Part shown: positions 63,568 through 64,000 of the stretch, piece by piece
How positions within the stretch are numbered: position 1 is the stretch's first letter
How the letters are laid out: every line of letters starts with the position of its first letter
Assembly (NCBI RefSeq): GCF_900115755.1
Contig: NZ_FOXQ01000008.1
Coordinates: 1-64,000, forward strand
Length of the DNA stretch: 64,000 nt
Source of the DNA: Parafilimonas terrae
GTDB taxonomy: Bacteria > Bacteroidota > Bacteroidia > Chitinophagales > Chitinophagaceae
Reading direction: 5' to 3'
The notes under the pieces: model-generated
What the model saw: the letters and a program-made list of their open reading frames with translations, nothing else
Told to the model about the DNA's origin: nothing
Database searches by the model: none
Translations under genes and position numbers: made by a program

Positions 63568-63747
63568 GGCACGAAGATAAAATGTTTTCAGGTTTATAAA
63601 TTACGTTGTAACTACAGGTTTTTAAACCTTTTTTGAAGCTTTTAGGGAAGGGGGATATAGTTGGGTTTGCGGGAAAAAAATAAACCTTGTAAAATGGTTT
63701 ATCCGGGAATGAATTATGAATTTTAACTGAATAAATATTGATAGTGT

Positions 63748-64000
63748 TTACAGGGAAACAAAATTTCTTCTTATTGCTTCAAGCGCCATGCCTGTGCGGC
63801 TTTGAACATTAAGCTTTTTAAACAGGTTTTCCCTGTAGCCGTCAACGGTTCTTTCCGAAACATGCATGGTGGCGGCAATTTGTTTATAGGTAGCATCGCT
63901 GCAGGCAAGCTGTAAAAACTCTTTTTCTTTATCGGTAAGCTGCAGCTCTTTTTCTTTATCCTGGTGCTGCAGCAGGCGGCGGTAGTTTATATTAGCCGCA
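63748..64000 (-). CDS. LuxR-type regulator, N-terminus cut off by window edge
   Basis: The minus strand reads from the right edge to a TAA at 63748-63750 and gives 83 residues of a LuxR/FixJ helix-turn-helix: LTDKEKEFLQLACSDATYKQ, then IAATMHVSERTVDGYRENLF, and KKLNVQSRTGMALEAIRR. The C-terminal half of a NarL-type response regulator or similar; the receiver domain would be outside the window. Confidence 0.88.
   Translation of the reverse strand, partial: AANINYRRLLQHQDKEKELQLTDKEKEFLQLACSDATYKQIAATMHVSERTVDGYRENLFKKLNVQSRTGMALEAIRRNFVSL

Overview
The window looks like a chromosomal segment of a Bacteroidota bacterium, most likely from the Chitinophagaceae or a close relative. The evidence is a gliding-type ABC ATPase (GldA), a PorP/SprF type IX secretion component, an S74 adhesin with a type IX sorting tail, a perfect Bacteroidetes sigma-ABfr promoter (TTTG-N19-TAnnTTTG) before rplK, few Shine-Dalgarno sequences, and several Bacteroidota families (DUF5683 beside parB, DUF4861, DUF4136, DUF6597-AraC). 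The species assignment is inference; no rRNA or tRNA gene was seen. Most of the window is housekeeping, with accessory pockets.

Layout. 1-5 kb: a cut-off unknown protein, then DUF5683-parB-parA, a small overlapping pair of unknown genes and a UPF0173 hydrolase, all on the minus strand. 5-10.8 kb: metallophosphoesterase, prfA, amidohydrolase, recO, rpmH, pgl. 10.8-15.2 kb: a plus-strand set of porin, Rieske protein, imelysin lipoprotein and di-heme DUF1111 oxidoreductase, probably a metal-uptake or redox unit. 15.5-19.8 kb: acs, gldA and a DUF2461 protein among extragenic repeats. 19.9-22.2 kb: a GH19 lysozyme-like enzyme paired with a multi-span membrane protein. 22.5-27.8 kb: small lipoprotein, DUF4861 protein, the relic of an FtsX-type permease, a response regulator and a secreted FAD oxidoreductase.

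27.9-35.8 kb: an ECF42-type sigma factor with two YCII/DGPF proteins, an AhpD-like protein, a double AHSA1 protein, two AraC regulators, DUF808, VOC and SnoaL-like proteins. Two of the minus-strand genes share a promoter-like motif with identical spacing, a candidate target of the sigma factor. 35.9-41 kb: the S74/T9SS repeat adhesin, a secreted unknown, and the flotillin-NfeD pair. 41-43.6 kb: rplK-rplA-rplJ-rplL with its own promoter, structured leaders and terminator, separated from the usual nusG and rpoBC neighbours. 43.6-50.9 kb: membrane protein, MazG-like protein, tsaE, ald, M14 peptidase, esterase, outer-membrane barrel, DUF4136 lipoprotein and a 50-residue DUF5670-like membrane protein.

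51-55.8 kb: a two-component set (REC-PAS kinase, NtrC-type regulator, stand-alone receiver) next to topoisomerase IB. 55.9-61.8 kb: RidA-like protein, then DAHP synthase/chorismate mutase, aroB, aroA and aroC, with a PIN-toxin/antitoxin-like pair lodged between aroA and aroC. 61.8-64 kb: PorP/SprF, upp and a cut-off LuxR-type regulator. The findings most worth testing are the shared promoters of the ECF42 cluster, the shared rplK/rplL leader element, the toxin pair inside the shikimate operon, the permease relic, and the GH19-membrane protein pair.
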